Below are positions 9,319 through 18,858 of a stretch of 59,135 bases of DNA, one piece after another. A program made the position numbers and the translations under genes. Positions within the stretch are counted from its first letter, which is position 1. Each line of letters starts with the position of its first letter. The stretch is from positions 1 through 59,135 of the forward strand of contig JACPOC010000043.1 in assembly GCA_016185125.1 (NCBI GenBank), in the 5' to 3' direction. This stretch comes from Bacteroidota bacterium (lineage in GTDB: Bacteria; Bacteroidota; Bacteroidia; B-17B0; Aurantibacillaceae). The notes beneath the pieces were generated by a model, which saw only the letters and a program-made list of their open reading frames with translations, had not been told where the DNA came from and searched no databases.

Positions 9319-10241
9319 TAATTATTGCTGATGTTAAGTTTTAATGCGGCTTTTTTTTTAAAGCGATCGGTCAATATCAAATCTTTTCCACCGCCGCTGT
9401 AATCATAAAAACCTTTTCCTGATTTAGCACCAAGATTGCCGGCCATCACCATATTTACCAATAACGGACAGGGCGCGTATTTCGGATTACCGAAACCATC
9501 TTGCAGTACTCTTAAAATATTAAGACAAACATCCAGGCCAATAAAATCTGCCAATTGCAATGGGCCCATTGGGTGAGCCATTCCCAATTTCATTACTGTA
9601 TCAATTTCTTCAACACCTGCAACGCCTTCATACAAAGTAATGATAGCTTCGTTAATCATGGGCATTAAAATTTTATTGGCTACAAAGCCGGGGTAATCGT
9701 TTACTTCAACTGGAATTTTATTTAATTTTTTAGAAACATTCATTACCAGTTCGCACACATCATCGGAAGTGCTGTAGCCGCGGATTACTTCTATTAATTT
9801 CATCACCGGCACAGGATTCATAAAATGCATTCCTATTACTTTATCGGCGCGTTTTGTTACTGAAGCTATTTGCGTGATGGAAATAGAGGAAGTGTTACTC
9901 GCTAAAATTGTTTTTGGATTACAAATTTCATCAAGCTGCTTAAAAATTTTTAGTTTAACATCTACATTTTCGCTTGCAGCTTCTACCACCAGATCTGCAT
10001 TTACAGCGGCTTTGGCTAAATCGGTATGCGTTGAAATATTTTTTAAGGTTGTGTTTTTTAATTCGTCGGTTATGCTTCCTTTTTGAACCTGGCGATCTAA
10101 GTTTTTAGTAATGGTTGCAATTGCTTTTTGCAAAGCCGCTTCATTAATATCAACCAAATTAACTTTATAACCAAATTGCGCGAAGGTATGTGCAATTCCG
10201 TTTCCCATTGTTCCGCTTCCTATTACAGTAATATTTTCCAT
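9318..10241 (-). CDS. hbd: 3-hydroxybutyryl-CoA dehydrogenase
   Basis: This NAD-dependent L-3-hydroxyacyl-CoA dehydrogenase of about 307 residues oxidises 3-hydroxybutyryl-CoA to acetoacetyl-CoA, or reduces in the reverse direction. The Rossmann motif GSGTMGNGIA lies at residues 8-17. The family signature HFMNPVPVMKLIEVIRG contains the catalytic histidine, and DYPGFVANKILMPMINEA opens the C-terminal helical domain. I start at ATG 10241, which puts the first beta strand at residue 3. A GTG four codons upstream is less likely. There is no fused enoyl-CoA hydratase, so it is the monofunctional type. It is coupled to the downstream hypothetical gene by a one-base overlap. Confidence 0.92.
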   Translation of the reverse strand: MENITVIGSGTMGNGIAHTFAQFGYKVNLVDINEAALQKAIATITKNLDRQVQKGSITDELKNTTLKNISTHTDLAKAAVNADLVVEAASENVDVKLKIFKQLDEICNPKTILASNTSSISITQIASVTKRADKVIGMHFMNPVPVMKLIEVIRGYSTSDDVCELVMNVSKKLNKIPVEVNDYPGFVANKILMPMINEAIITLYEGVAGVEEIDTVMKLGMAHPMGPLQLADFIGLDVCLNILRVLQDGFGNPKYAPCPLLVNMVMAGNLGAKSGKGFYDYSGGGKDLILTDRFKKKAALKLNISNN

Positions 10242-10401
10242 ATTCTTGTTCACTTATTAAAAGACTAAATCTACCTTAGAAAATTGGTTTAAACAAAGAA
10301 TATTTTACACAAAAATTCGGTATATTTTTTCTTGTTTTATCAGAGGTTGTAGGAATCATCTAATTAAAGTTGCAATAGTATTTTTGTTTAGTTCAAATAA
10401 A

Positions 10402-10424
10402 AAACCCCGATAATTTCGGGGTTT
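10402..10424 (-). terminator. intrinsic terminator of dnaA
   Basis: The perfect stem AAACCCCGA (10402-10410) / TCGGGGTTT (10416-10424) has a 5-base loop. Read on the minus strand it is followed by TTTTTTATTTG. It starts 6 bases past the dnaA stop codon and is a textbook rho-independent terminator for that gene. Confidence 0.9.
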
Positions 10425-10429
10425 AAATT

Positions 10430-11866
10430 TTAATTGGTGATGCTTATTTTCTTTTCAAGCTCTTCGATGTAAGCTTTAAAACGCTTGTCTGTATCCATTA
10501 AATTGTTTACAGTTCTGCAGGCATGCAATACCGTGGCGTGATCTTTTCCGCCGCAGTGCATTCCTATAGTTGCCAATGAAGATTTGGTCATGTTTTTAGC
10601 GAAATACATGGCTATTTGGCGAGCCTGAACAACTTCACGCTTACGTGTTTTAGATTTCATTGTATCAATTGCAAGATCAAAATAATCGCAAACAACTTTT
10701 TGAATATAATCGATAGAAACTTCGCGCGCGGTGCTCTTTACAAATTTATCGATCATTGATTTAGCTAATTCTAAAGTAATGGTCTTTTTGTTTAAGCTGC
10801 TTTGCGCTAATAATGAAATTAAAGCTCCTTCAAGTTCACGTACATTAGAAGTGATGCTATAAGCTAAATATTCAATAACCTCTTTTGGCAGCTGAATACC
10901 TTCGTTGTATACTTTCTTTTCTAAAATGGCAATACGTGTTTCCAGGCCCGGAGATTGCACATCGGCGCTTAAGCCCCATTTGAAACGGGATAATAAACGC
11001 TGCTCAATTCCCTGAATATCAACTGGAGGACGATCGGCAGTTAAGATGATTTGTTTTCCTAACTGATGTAAATGATTGAAGATGTGAAAGAAGCTATCTT
11101 GTGTTTTATCTTTTCCGGCAAAATATTGAACGTCATCAATAATTAAAACATCTATCATCTGATAGAAATTAATAAAATCATTGTGGTTATTGTTTTTTAC
11201 TGCTTCAATAAATTGAGTAATAAATTTTTCTGACTGAACGTATAAAACTGTTTTGTTAGGAAAGTTTCTTTTCACTTCAATTCCAATGGCTTGCGCTAAG
11301 TGAGTTTTACCAAGCCCCACGCCTCCATATAATAATAAAGGATTAAATGCGTTTCCGCCCGGCTTTTGAGCTACCGCAAAACCCGCGCTTCGGGCTAAAC
11401 GGTTACAATCGCCTTCTACAAAATTATCAAAGCTGTAATTAGGGTTTAATTGAGATTCTACCTGAACTTTTTTAAGACCCGGAATTACAAATGGATTTTT
11501 TATAGAGCTGCCTACTTCAATTGGCATTGAAACCGCAGGGTTTTTTAAATTGGTATTGATGTTAGGTAACTTAAAGGTAATAGGTGTTTCAGTTTTACCT
11601 GAAGCATTATCCATAATAATATTATATTCCAAACGGCCTTCTCCGCCTAATTCTTTTTTAATAACTTTTTTAATAAGTGTTATATAATGTTCTTCCAGCC
11701 ATTCATAAAAAAACTGGGACGGAACTTGTATAGTTAAAACGCTGTTACTTATTTTAATTGCTTTAATTGGCTCGAACCATGTTTTGAAATTTTGGGGGCT
11801 AACATTGTCTTTAACAATTTCGAGGCATCCATTCCATACTTGCTCGGCAGTTTTTTCTTTCATCAT
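10430..11866 (-). CDS. dnaA: chromosomal replication initiator DnaA
   Basis: A 478-residue DnaA, complete in four domains. Domain I is residues 1-85. A short linker follows (about 90-135). The AAA+ domain has Walker A GGVGLGKTH at 181-189 and Walker B LIIDDVQYF. Domain IV ends in the DNA-binding signature GGKDHATVLHA. It binds DnaA boxes and opens the origin. Length is typical. It is flanked by its own promoter (11924-11953) and terminator (10402-10424), so it is monocistronic. dnaN and recF are not adjacent, which is usual in Bacteroidota. I saw no cluster of consensus DnaA boxes in the AT-rich upstream gap, so the origin is probably elsewhere. Confidence 0.98.
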   Translation of the reverse strand: MMKEKTAEQVWNGCLEIVKDNVSPQNFKTWFEPIKAIKISNSVLTIQVPSQFFYEWLEEHYITLIKKVIKKELGGEGRLEYNIIMDNASGKTETPITFKLPNINTNLKNPAVSMPIEVGSSIKNPFVIPGLKKVQVESQLNPNYSFDNFVEGDCNRLARSAGFAVAQKPGGNAFNPLLLYGGVGLGKTHLAQAIGIEVKRNFPNKTVLYVQSEKFITQFIEAVKNNNHNDFINFYQMIDVLIIDDVQYFAGKDKTQDSFFHIFNHLHQLGKQIILTADRPPVDIQGIEQRLLSRFKWGLSADVQSPGLETRIAILEKKVYNEGIQLPKEVIEYLAYSITSNVRELEGALISLLAQSSLNKKTITLELAKSMIDKFVKSTAREVSIDYIQKVVCDYFDLAIDTMKSKTRKREVVQARQIAMYFAKNMTKSSLATIGMHCGGKDHATVLHACRTVNNLMDTDKRFKAYIEELEKKISITN

Positions 11867-11923
11867 AGTTTTAAAAAAATTGAAAATATTGTGTGACTCT
11901 TTATATTAACATGAACTTGTTTG

Positions 11924-11953
11924 TAAATATAATGCGATTATTTGTGTTTGCAA
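11924..11953 (-). promoter_or_regulatory. probable dnaA promoter (TTG - 19 nt - TATATTTA)
   Basis: On the minus strand TTG (11953-11951) is followed after 19 bases by TATATTTA (11931-11924), one mismatch from TAnnTTTG. This would give a leader of about 50 bases before the dnaA start. Confidence 0.5.
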
Positions 11954-12038
11954 CACATTTCATCAAAAAAAAGTTTCAAAAAATTTTCAATTTAAATTTG
12001 GTAATTTAAAATTTTTTCCACTCCCTTAACAAACAGGG

Positions 12039-12983
12039 TTAAATTTTGTGATTGCTATTGCTTTGAAGAATTTTTTTATTATAGGGTGAGAAATTTATAT
12101 CGATTCTTCCCAACCAAATGCCGGCCCAACCCACTTGTGTTACTTGAACCTCAGAAGCCTCTATGTTTTTTAAAACATCCGGGTTATTTAAAAAAGTATG
12201 GGTATGTCCTCCAATAATCAAATCAATGTTTTTAGTTTGCGTTGCAAGACCAATATCAGATAATTTTGCATTATCATACTTATAACCAAGGTGCGAGAGA
12301 CAAATAACATAGTCGCATTTTTCATCTTTTTTTAAAACCTCCGCCCATTTATTTGCGTTAATTACCGGATCGTTATATATAAGACCATTAATAAATTTTT
12401 TGTCTACCAGGTTTTGTAAATCTATTCCTACACCCAAAACACCAATTTTTAAACTTCCTTTTTTATATATTTTATAAGGAAAAACTTTTTTGTTTTTTGC
12501 TAATGCGGTATCTTTTAAGTCGTAATTACAATTAATAAAATCAAAGGAAGCATGGGTCATTTGTTTTAAGATATTTTCGCTGCCCAAATCAAAGTCATGA
12601 TTTCCGAATGTGGTGGCATCGTATTTCATTAAACTCATAAGTTTGTATTCCACTTCTCCGTTAAAATAATTAAAGTAAGGGGTTCCCTGAAAAATATCGC
12701 CAGCATCGAGCAATAAAACATTTTCCTCTTCCGATCTTATTTTATCTATAAGAAAAGCGCGTTTTGCACAGCCTGCTTCGCCGGGATATTTCGGGTCATT
12801 GACCGGAAATGGCTCAATTCGGCTGTGGGTATCATTCGTGTAAAGAATAGTAAGTTTTTTAAACCCTTTTTTATGCAGATTTACATTTTCTGAAGAATAG
12901 GAATTTAAACCGGACAACACGAAAGTTGTTCCTAAAGTATATTTTAAAAAATCGCGTCTATTTTGAAACTTCAAGTCGCCCAT
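12039..12983 (-). CDS. 5'-nucleotidase-type metallophosphatase, N-terminal catalytic half
   Basis: This 314-residue calcineurin-like phosphoesterase corresponds to the catalytic half of UshA-type 5'-nucleotidases. Metal-site motifs are YTNDTHSRIEP (DxH), LDAGDIFQGTP (GDxxQ), FGNHDFDLG (GNHD), CLSHLGY and GGHTHTF. I start at 12983, where the product begins with MGDLKFQNRRDFLKY. This is a twin-arginine signal that predicts export in folded form. The first 26 bases overlap the end of the upstream gene, which encodes the matching C-terminal half. Substrate could be a nucleotide or another phosphoester; exact specificity is not visible. Confidence 0.85.
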   Translation of the reverse strand: MGDLKFQNRRDFLKYTLGTTFVLSGLNSYSSENVNLHKKGFKKLTILYTNDTHSRIEPFPVNDPKYPGEAGCAKRAFLIDKIRSEEENVLLLDAGDIFQGTPYFNYFNGEVEYKLMSLMKYDATTFGNHDFDLGSENILKQMTHASFDFINCNYDLKDTALAKNKKVFPYKIYKKGSLKIGVLGVGIDLQNLVDKKFINGLIYNDPVINANKWAEVLKKDEKCDYVICLSHLGYKYDNAKLSDIGLATQTKNIDLIIGGHTHTFLNNPDVLKNIEASEVQVTQVGWAGIWLGRIDINFSPYNKKILQSNSNHKI

Positions 12984-13698
12984 CTTTATAAGGAATAATC
13001 TGTTTGTTATTAATCGCCAAATAATCGCAGTATGCAATGATGGCTTCTCTTATTTTTATATTGTAATTTTTAAGTTCAACCGGATTTTTTAAGAAAAGAA
13101 AATTATCCCCTCCATTAGCCAGATAATCACTTGTAATGAGGTTGTAAATGTTGGTTTTTTCTATTTCCAAATTATTTATAAGTGCTGAAGTGATTTTTGA
13201 CCCTTCTATTTTAATTTTAAATCCAAAAAATGGATGTTTTTTTTCAAGTAATAATGGCAAAAATTCCAATAATTTTTCTCCTGTAATTTTAACTGATACC
13301 ATTTCATTTTCAAAAGGCATCAGCTCAAAAATATTTACAACTTTAATTTCTCCTTTGGGCAAATTTGTTCTAAGTCCTCCTCTGTTTAAAATTACAACAT
13401 CAGTTTTTTCTTCTTTGAATTTATTCGCTGCTGCGTATAATAAAGCGTCGCAAACAAAATTACCCAAGGTGGTTTCGGCGCCGTCTTTAGTTAATTCGCC
13501 TTCAGAAATACTGATAATTCTGCCGGTTTCTGCATCTACTTTTTTTTTAAATCTCGAAATAGAATCAAGGGAGGTTTTGTTCTCAGAATTATCTTTTAAA
13601 GCTAAATGAGCAAATTCTTCTTTTTGTTTTATGTAATGATTTTTGCATGAAGTGAAAAAAACGAAAAGAAAAACAATTATGGAAATTCGCCAAATCAT
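12958..13698 (-). CDS. 5'-nucleotidase C-terminal-domain lipoprotein
   Basis: A 246-residue lipoprotein with signal MIWRISIIVFLFVFFTSC (cysteine 18). A 5'-nucleotidase C-terminal domain covers roughly residues 55-240. Typical blocks are TTLGNFVCDAL, VVILNRGGLRTNLPKGEI, NIFELMPFENEMV and TSDYLANGGDNF. In one-chain enzymes this domain binds the nucleoside base and sits after the metallophosphatase domain. Here it is a separate protein encoded first, overlapping the catalytic half by 26 bases. The two products probably work together in the periplasm: this half is lipid-anchored and the other is Tat-exported. Domain family is firm; the joint function is inferred. Confidence 0.85.
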   Translation of the reverse strand: MIWRISIIVFLFVFFTSCKNHYIKQKEEFAHLALKDNSENKTSLDSISRFKKKVDAETGRIISISEGELTKDGAETTLGNFVCDALLYAAANKFKEEKTDVVILNRGGLRTNLPKGEIKVVNIFELMPFENEMVSVKITGEKLLEFLPLLLEKKHPFFGFKIKIEGSKITSALINNLEIEKTNIYNLITSDYLANGGDNFLFLKNPVELKNYNIKIREAIIAYCDYLAINNKQIIPYKDGRLEVSK

Positions 13699-13754
13699 GA
13701 ATTAAAATTACATTTGCTAAGTTAGCTTATTTTTAATGCAATTATATTAAATTT

Positions 13755-14171
13755 ATGATTAGGTCTGAAACAAAATTAAGAGTCAGGTACGGCGAAACTG
13801 ATCAAATGGGCTATGCGTATTATGGTGTGTATGCTCAGTATTACGAGGTGGGTAGGGTGGAAGCTTTACGATTATTGGGGTTCAGTTATAAAGAAATTGA
13901 GGCTCGCGGAATTTTAATGCCTGTTGTAGATTATTCCATTTCTTATAAAAAACCTGCTTTTTATGATGATGAAATTACAGTAGTAACTTATATAAGAGAA
14001 ATGCCAAAGGGTGTAAAGTTACCTTTTGAATACGAATGCTTTAATTTAAATGGCGAATTATTAAATAGCGGCAAAGTAGTTTTGGTGTATATTAATAAAT
14101 CAACAAATAAAGTTACTGCTATTCCTTCTTGGCTGGAGGATGCTTTAAAGCCATTTTTTAGCCCTAAATAG
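13755..14171 (+). CDS. YbgC/4HBT-type acyl-CoA thioesterase
   Basis: A single hotdog-fold domain of 138 residues. The family signature RYGETDQMGYAYYGVYAQYY near residues 11-30 contains the catalytic aspartate of TDQMG, and EVGRVEALR follows. Members hydrolyse acyl-CoA or acyl-ACP thioesters in the cytosol. Chain length preference cannot be read from sequence. It is the first gene of a rightward run and sits 38 bases before the aminotransferase gene, but has no evident role in sugar metabolism. Confidence 0.88.
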   Translation: MIRSETKLRVRYGETDQMGYAYYGVYAQYYEVGRVEALRLLGFSYKEIEARGILMPVVDYSISYKKPAFYDDEITVVTYIREMPKGVKLPFEYECFNLNGELLNSGKVVLVYINKSTNKVTAIPSWLEDALKPFFSPK

Positions 14172-14209
14172 TAATTTTTTTGTAAATTCACCCTTTCTAA
14201 ATTAAAGGA

Positions 14210-15343
14210 ATGATTTCTACAAAAAAAATACAAATGGTGGACCTTAAAGGTCAATATGAAAAAATTAAATCTGAAGTGGATGCCGGTATTCAAGATGTGA
14301 TAAACACAACAGCCTTTATTAATGGACCGCAGGTAAAAGAATTTCAGGCAAGTCTTGAAAAGTATTTGGATGTGAAACATGTTATTCCTTGCGCCAACGG
14401 AACCGACGCTTTGCAAATAGCTATGATGGCACTTAATCTTAAACCCGGTGATGAAGTGATTACTGCCAGTTTTACCTATGTAGCTACAGCTGAAGTTATA
14501 GGCCTTTTAGGACTCACTCCTGTATTGGTAGATGTGTATCCGGATACGTTTGATATTGATGTGGAAGCCATTGAAAAAAATATTACTTCAAAAACAAAAG
14601 CTATTGTTCCTGTTCATTTATTTGGCCAGTGTGCGGATATGGAGCGCATCATGGCTCTTGCAAAAAAACATAATTTATTTGTAATTGAAGATGTAGCTCA
14701 GGCAATTGGTGCCGATTATAAATTTAAAGATGGTACCACAAAAAAAGCAGGAACCATAGGAACAATTGGCTGTACTTCTTTTTTTCCAAGTAAAAATTTG
14801 GGATGTTATGGAGATGGCGGTGCTATTTACACCAATGACAGCGACTTGGCACAAAAATTAAAAATGATTGCCCATCATGGTCAAAGTGTTCAATATATTC
14901 ACGATGTTTTAGGTGTAAATTCAAGATTGGACACTATTCAGGCTGTAGTTTTAAACGCGAAATTAAAACACCTTGATTCATACGCGGCGGCAAGAAATAA
15001 AGCGGCTGACTTTTATGACAAAGCTTTTGCCAATCATCTAAAAATAAAAATCCCGGCGCGCACTCCAAATTCAAATCATGTTTTTCACCAATACACGGTG
15101 CAGTTAAAAGGGATTGATAGAGCTAAACTTCGCGAGCAGTTAAACGAAAAAGGTGTGCCGGCAATGATTTATTATCCAATTCCTTTGCACATGCAAAAAG
15201 CTTATAAGAGTGATCGATTTAAAGAGGGAAGCTTTCCTGTTACAGAAAAATTATGTGAAACTGTTCTTTCATTACCAATGCACACTGAGCTGGATGAAGA
15301 AACTTTAGGTTATATTACAAAATCCGTTTTAGAATTAGTTTAA
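14210..15343 (+). CDS. DegT/DnrJ/EryC1/StrS-type sugar aminotransferase
   Basis: A 377-residue PLP enzyme of the sugar aminotransferase family, which transfers an amino group from glutamate to a keto-sugar nucleotide. It shows GTDALQIAMMAL near 65, VIEDVAQAIGADY near 160 (PLP-ring aspartate), and SFFPSKNLGCYGDGGA near 194 with the PLP-binding lysine. The sequence is closest in feel to WbpE-like enzymes acting on UDP-3-keto uronic acids. That would fit the UDP-glucose dehydrogenase gene next door, but the exact substrate is inferred. It is followed 17 bases later by ugd, indicating an operon for surface-polysaccharide precursors. Confidence 0.88.
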   Translation: MISTKKIQMVDLKGQYEKIKSEVDAGIQDVINTTAFINGPQVKEFQASLEKYLDVKHVIPCANGTDALQIAMMALNLKPGDEVITASFTYVATAEVIGLLGLTPVLVDVYPDTFDIDVEAIEKNITSKTKAIVPVHLFGQCADMERIMALAKKHNLFVIEDVAQAIGADYKFKDGTTKKAGTIGTIGCTSFFPSKNLGCYGDGGAIYTNDSDLAQKLKMIAHHGQSVQYIHDVLGVNSRLDTIQAVVLNAKLKHLDSYAAARNKAADFYDKAFANHLKIKIPARTPNSNHVFHQYTVQLKGIDRAKLREQLNEKGVPAMIYYPIPLHMQKAYKSDRFKEGSFPVTEKLCETVLSLPMHTELDEETLGYITKSVLELV

Positions 15344-15359
15344 TTCTCATTAAAAATTT

Positions 15360-16682
15360 ATGAAGATTGTTGTTATAGGAACAGGATATGTAGGATTAGT
15401 TACAGGAACCTGCTTTAGTGAAGTGGGCGCTTACGTTACATGTGTGGATATTGATGAAAATAAAATTGAAAATCTTAAAAAAGGAATTCTTCCCATATAT
15501 GAACCTGGCTTGGAGGAAATGGTTAACCGAAATTTTCAAAAGAACAGGCTTCATTTTTCAACCTCGTTAAAAGAAAGTATTGCAGATTGTGATGTGGCCT
15601 TTATAGCGGTTGGAACTCCTCCTGATGAGGATGGCTCGGCTGATCTGAAATATGTATTAGGCGTTGCTTCTTCCATAGGGCAATACATTACTAAGCCATT
15701 AGTGGTGGTTACTAAATCAACAGTTCCTGTTACTACTTCTGAAAAAGTTCGAGAGGCATTGCAGAAAGAACTGGATAAGCGTAATGCGAAAATAGAATAT
15801 TATATTTCTTCAAATCCTGAATTTTTAAAGGAAGGCGCCGCTATTGATGATTTTATGAAACCCGATAGAATTGTTGTGGGAATTGATCATCCGGCCGCTG
15901 AAGAAATTATGCGCAAATTGTATAAGCCGTTTTTAATGAATGGGCATCCAATCATTTTTATGGATATAGCCAGCGCTGAAATGACAAAATACGCCGCTAA
16001 CTCAATGCTCGCTACAAAAATCAGTTTTATGAATGACATTGCCAACCTTTGCGAAATTATGGGGGCTGATGTTAACATGGTGCGAAAAGGTATTGGAAGC
16101 GATGCAAGAATAGGAAATAAATTTATTTACCCCGGAGTAGGTTATGGCGGAAGCTGTTTTCCAAAAGATGTAAAAGCACTTATAAAGAGTGCTAAGGAAA
16201 ATAAATATAACATGCGTATTCTTAATGCCGTGGAAGAAGTAAATGACAGTCAGAAAGAGGTGTTGTTCAACAAAGTCAGAACGCATTTTAATAATGATCT
16301 CAAAGGAAAAACATTTGCTATTTGGGGTCTCTCGTTTAAACCTAAAACGGATGATATGCGTGAAGCGCCAAGCTTGGTGATTATTGAAAGATTAAAAAAG
16401 GCTGGTGCTCATGTAGTGGCTTACGACCCTGTTGCTAAACATGAAGCGCAGAGAATTTTAGGAGAGAGTATTTCTTTTGCATCAGATATGTATAGTGCGC
16501 TTAATAATGCAGACGCTTTACTTATTATTACAGAGTGGTCCGAGTTTAAAGTGCCGGAATTTACTGAAATTGCAAGTCGTTTAAATAATAAACTGATTTT
16601 TGACGGAAGAAATATTTTTGAAAGTAAGGACATGAAGGAGCTTGGCTTTGAATATTATTGCATAGGTGTACAAACAAATTAA
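15360..16682 (+). CDS. ugd: UDP-glucose 6-dehydrogenase
   Basis: A 440-residue enzyme that oxidises UDP-glucose to UDP-glucuronate with two NAD+. It has the N-terminal Rossmann motif GTGYVG at residues 7-12, [15 protein letters not shown] in the sugar site, and the catalytic cysteine in [14 protein letters not shown] near residue 265. The NAD-half C-terminal domain contains [16 protein letters not shown]. Length and motif order are normal. Its product is the direct substrate of the next gene, the UDP-glucuronate decarboxylase, which starts 35 bases after the ugd stop. Confidence 0.95.
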   Translation: MKIVVIGTGYVGLVTGTCFSEVGAYVTCVDIDENKIENLKKGILPIYEPGLEEMVNRNFQKNRLHFSTSLKESIADCDVAFIAVGTPPDEDGSADLKYVLGVASSIGQYITKPLVVVTKSTVPVTTSEKVREALQKELDKRNAKIEYYISSNPEFLKEGAAIDDFMKPDRIVVGIDHPAAEEIMRKLYKPFLMNGHPIIFMDIASAEMTKYAANSMLATKISFMNDIANLCEIMGADVNMVRKGIGSDARIGNKFIYPGVGYGGSCFPKDVKALIKSAKENKYNMRILNAVEEVNDSQKEVLFNKVRTHFNNDLKGKTFAIWGLSFKPKTDDMREAPSLVIIERLKKAGAHVVAYDPVAKHEAQRILGESISFASDMYSALNNADALLIITEWSEFKVPEFTEIASRLNNKLIFDGRNIFESKDMKELGFEYYCIGVQTN

Positions 16683-16716
16683 TTTAGATCTTCTAATTTT
16701 TAAAAAAAAATCCAAC

Positions 16717-17691
16717 ATGAACAAAAGAGTTTTAATTACAGGCGCTGCAGGATTTTTAGGTTCACATTTATGCGATCGATTTATAAAAGAAGGATATCAT
16801 GTTGTGGGCATGGATAATTTAATTACTGGCGATCTTAAAAATATTGAACATCTTTTTAAGTTAAAAGAGTTTGAATTTTATCACCATGATGTTTCAAAAT
16901 TTATCCATGTACCGGGCGAACTCGATTATATATTACACTTTGCCTCACCTGCTTCACCAATTGATTATTTAAAAATCCCTATTCAAACTTTAAAGGTTTC
17001 ATCCTTAGGAACTCACAATGTTCTTGGTTTAGCTAAGGTTAAAAAAGCGCGCGTGTTAGTTGCGTCTACCAGCGAAGTTTACGGCGATCCTCATGTTCAT
17101 CCTCAAACGGAAGATTATTGGGGAAACGTAAATCCGGTGGGCCCCCGGGGATGTTATGATGAAGCCAAGCGTTTTATGGAGGCGCTTACCATGGCTTATA
17201 ACAATGCTCACGGACTGGAGACAAGAATAGTTCGTATTTTTAATACCTACGGACCACGGATGCGTTTAAATGATGGCCGTGTTTTACCCGCATTTATCGG
17301 TCAGGCTTTACGCGGCGAGGATTTGACTATGTTTGGCGACGGAAATCAAACACGCAGTTTTTGTTACGTAGATGATTTGGTGGAAGGCATTTATCGTTTG
17401 TTATTAAGTGATCATCATTTGCCTGTTAATGTTGGTAATCCGGATGAAATAACTATTAAAGAGTTTGGAGAAGAGATATTGAAATTAACCGGAGCTAAAC
17501 AAAAATTGATTTCGTTACCGCTGCCAAAAGATGATCCAAAGCAAAGAAAGCCGGATATTACAAAGGCGCGTGAAATTCTGGGCTGGGAACCAAAAGTGAA
17601 TAGAGCTGAAGGATTAAAAATTACTTATGCCTACTTTAAATCCTTAAATAAGGATGAATTAAATAAAATTGAACACCGCACGTTTAATTAA
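16717..17691 (+). CDS. uxs: UDP-glucuronate decarboxylase (UDP-xylose synthase)
   Basis: A 324-residue extended short-chain dehydrogenase. It has the NAD motif GAAGFLGSH (9-17), STSEVYGDP, the catalytic pair YDEAK (Tyr147, Lys151), and the strongly diagnostic [20 protein letters not shown] run. UXS enzymes convert UDP-glucuronate to UDP-xylose. I use the ATG at 16717: the open frame extends back to 16666, but that would overlap the end of ugd and add a leader foreign to the family. With ugd it forms a complete UDP-glucose to UDP-xylose route. Confidence 0.93.
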   Translation: MNKRVLITGAAGFLGSHLCDRFIKEGYHVVGMDNLITGDLKNIEHLFKLKEFEFYHHDVSKFIHVPGELDYILHFASPASPIDYLKIPIQTLKVSSLGTHNVLGLAKVKKARVLVASTSEVYGDPHVHPQTEDYWGNVNPVGPRGCYDEAKRFMEALTMAYNNAHGLETRIVRIFNTYGPRMRLNDGRVLPAFIGQALRGEDLTMFGDGNQTRSFCYVDDLVEGIYRLLLSDHHLPVNVGNPDEITIKEFGEEILKLTGAKQKLISLPLPKDDPKQRKPDITKAREILGWEPKVNRAEGLKITYAYFKSLNKDELNKIEHRTFN

Positions 17692-17817
17692 TTGTTTTTT
17701 CCGAAAAACGTTCGTTGCTTTTTGCATTGACTCCTAAAGGTTTTTTAAGCAAACTATTTTGCCCTTATGCATGTACACCATCAGAAAAAAAAGAACCTGA
17801 TTATATAAATAACTGTA

Positions 17818-17847
17818 TTGTGTTTGAGTTAAAATTTAATACTTTTA
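17818..17847 (+). promoter_or_regulatory. probable promoter (TTG - 19 nt - TACTTTTA)
   Basis: TTG at 17818-17820 and TACTTTTA at 17840-17847 (one mismatch from TAnnTTTG) are 19 bases apart. They stand 44 bases before the CPBP protease gene and would serve that gene and the two after it. Confidence 0.5.
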
Positions 17848-17890
17848 TAAAATACTAAATTAGCTAAAAATATTATTTCCTTCAACTAAA

Positions 17891-18856
17891 ATGCACTCAG
17901 ATCAATCGGTTAAGCCGCTACCTTTTAATAATCTTTTTTTAAATTCAGCCGCAGTGCACGGTTTTAATTATTGGTGGATGTATGTATTGGGAATTACAGC
18001 CGCGTTTTTTGGTTATCTTTTATTTCAGGTGATTATACAAATCCCTTTAATGGCAATCGCCTTTAAAAATAACATCACTCTTTCTGAACTCACACAAAAT
18101 CCAAACTTAATTTTTGATCCCGATAAGATGGGTATTGATCGCAATGTAATTCTTGCTTTATTACTCGGGATGTTTGTTTTCGCTTTGGCAGGTTTATTTA
18201 TTGTGGTGAAAAGAGTGCATAAAAAACCTTTCATGTCTATTATAACAGCCTATTCCAAACTTAGATATAAACGCTTTTTTGTTGCATTTTCCGTTTGGGG
18301 CTCCCTTGTGTTTATTTCTGTTTTTGTTTCGTATTTCATCGATTCGAGTCAGGTGATAGTACAATTTAAACCGGCGAAGTTTTTAATTTTATTCTTAGTT
18401 TGCGTTTTTTTAATGCCTATTCAAACCAGTACAGAAGAAATTCTTATACGGGGTTATTTAATGCAGGGTTTGGCTCTGTTATTTAAAAATGGTATTATTC
18501 CTTTAATACTAACATCTTTGCTTTTTGGAATGCTTCACATGGAAAATCCTGAAGCAAAAACCTTTGGATGGCAGATCATGTTGCCATATTATAGTTTATT
18601 CGGATTGTTTTTAGGAATAATAACTTTGCTGGATGAGGGTCTGGAGCTGGCCTTGGGCATACATTGCGCAAATAATTTAATTTCCAGTTTATTGGTCACA
18701 TCACCCACCGGAGTTTTAAAAACAGATTCCGTTTTTTTGGTTCATTCCGATGATCCTGCTTCTGAACTTCTACTTTGGGTTGGAATGGCCACCATTACTT
18801 TTATAATTTTTTGGCTTATTTATAAGTGGAAAAACTTTAATTTAATACTAAAATAA
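17891..18856 (+). CDS. CPBP-family intramembrane metalloprotease
   Basis: A 321-residue polytopic membrane protein with about eight hydrophobic segments. The CPBP (Abi/CAAX protease) motifs are in order: TSTEEILIRGY with the EExxR pair near residues 184-188, SLLFGMLHM (FxxxH), and a histidine in GIHCANNLI. These residues form the intramembrane metal site. Family members cleave prenylated proteins or peptides, or act in bacteriocin self-immunity; nothing here picks one role. It lies 2 bases upstream of the M61 peptidase gene, so the two are probably co-transcribed. Confidence 0.88.
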   Translation: MHSDQSVKPLPFNNLFLNSAAVHGFNYWWMYVLGITAAFFGYLLFQVIIQIPLMAIAFKNNITLSELTQNPNLIFDPDKMGIDRNVILALLLGMFVFALAGLFIVVKRVHKKPFMSIITAYSKLRYKRFFVAFSVWGSLVFISVFVSYFIDSSQVIVQFKPAKFLILFLVCVFLMPIQTSTEEILIRGYLMQGLALLFKNGIIPLILTSLLFGMLHMENPEAKTFGWQIMLPYYSLFGLFLGIITLLDEGLELALGIHCANNLISSLLVTSPTGVLKTDSVFLVHSDDPASELLLWVGMATITFIIFWLIYKWKNFNLILK

Positions 18857-18858
18857 TA

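Noticed and set aside
11867-12038. Possible replication origin next to dnaA
   Set aside because: The gap is AT-rich, but I saw no cluster of TTATCCACA-type boxes, and dnaN and recF are not adjacent. Origins in this phylum often lie away from dnaA.
16666-16716. Upstream extension of the UDP-glucuronate decarboxylase start
   Set aside because: It would overlap the end of ugd and add 17 residues before a typical short-chain dehydrogenase N-terminus.
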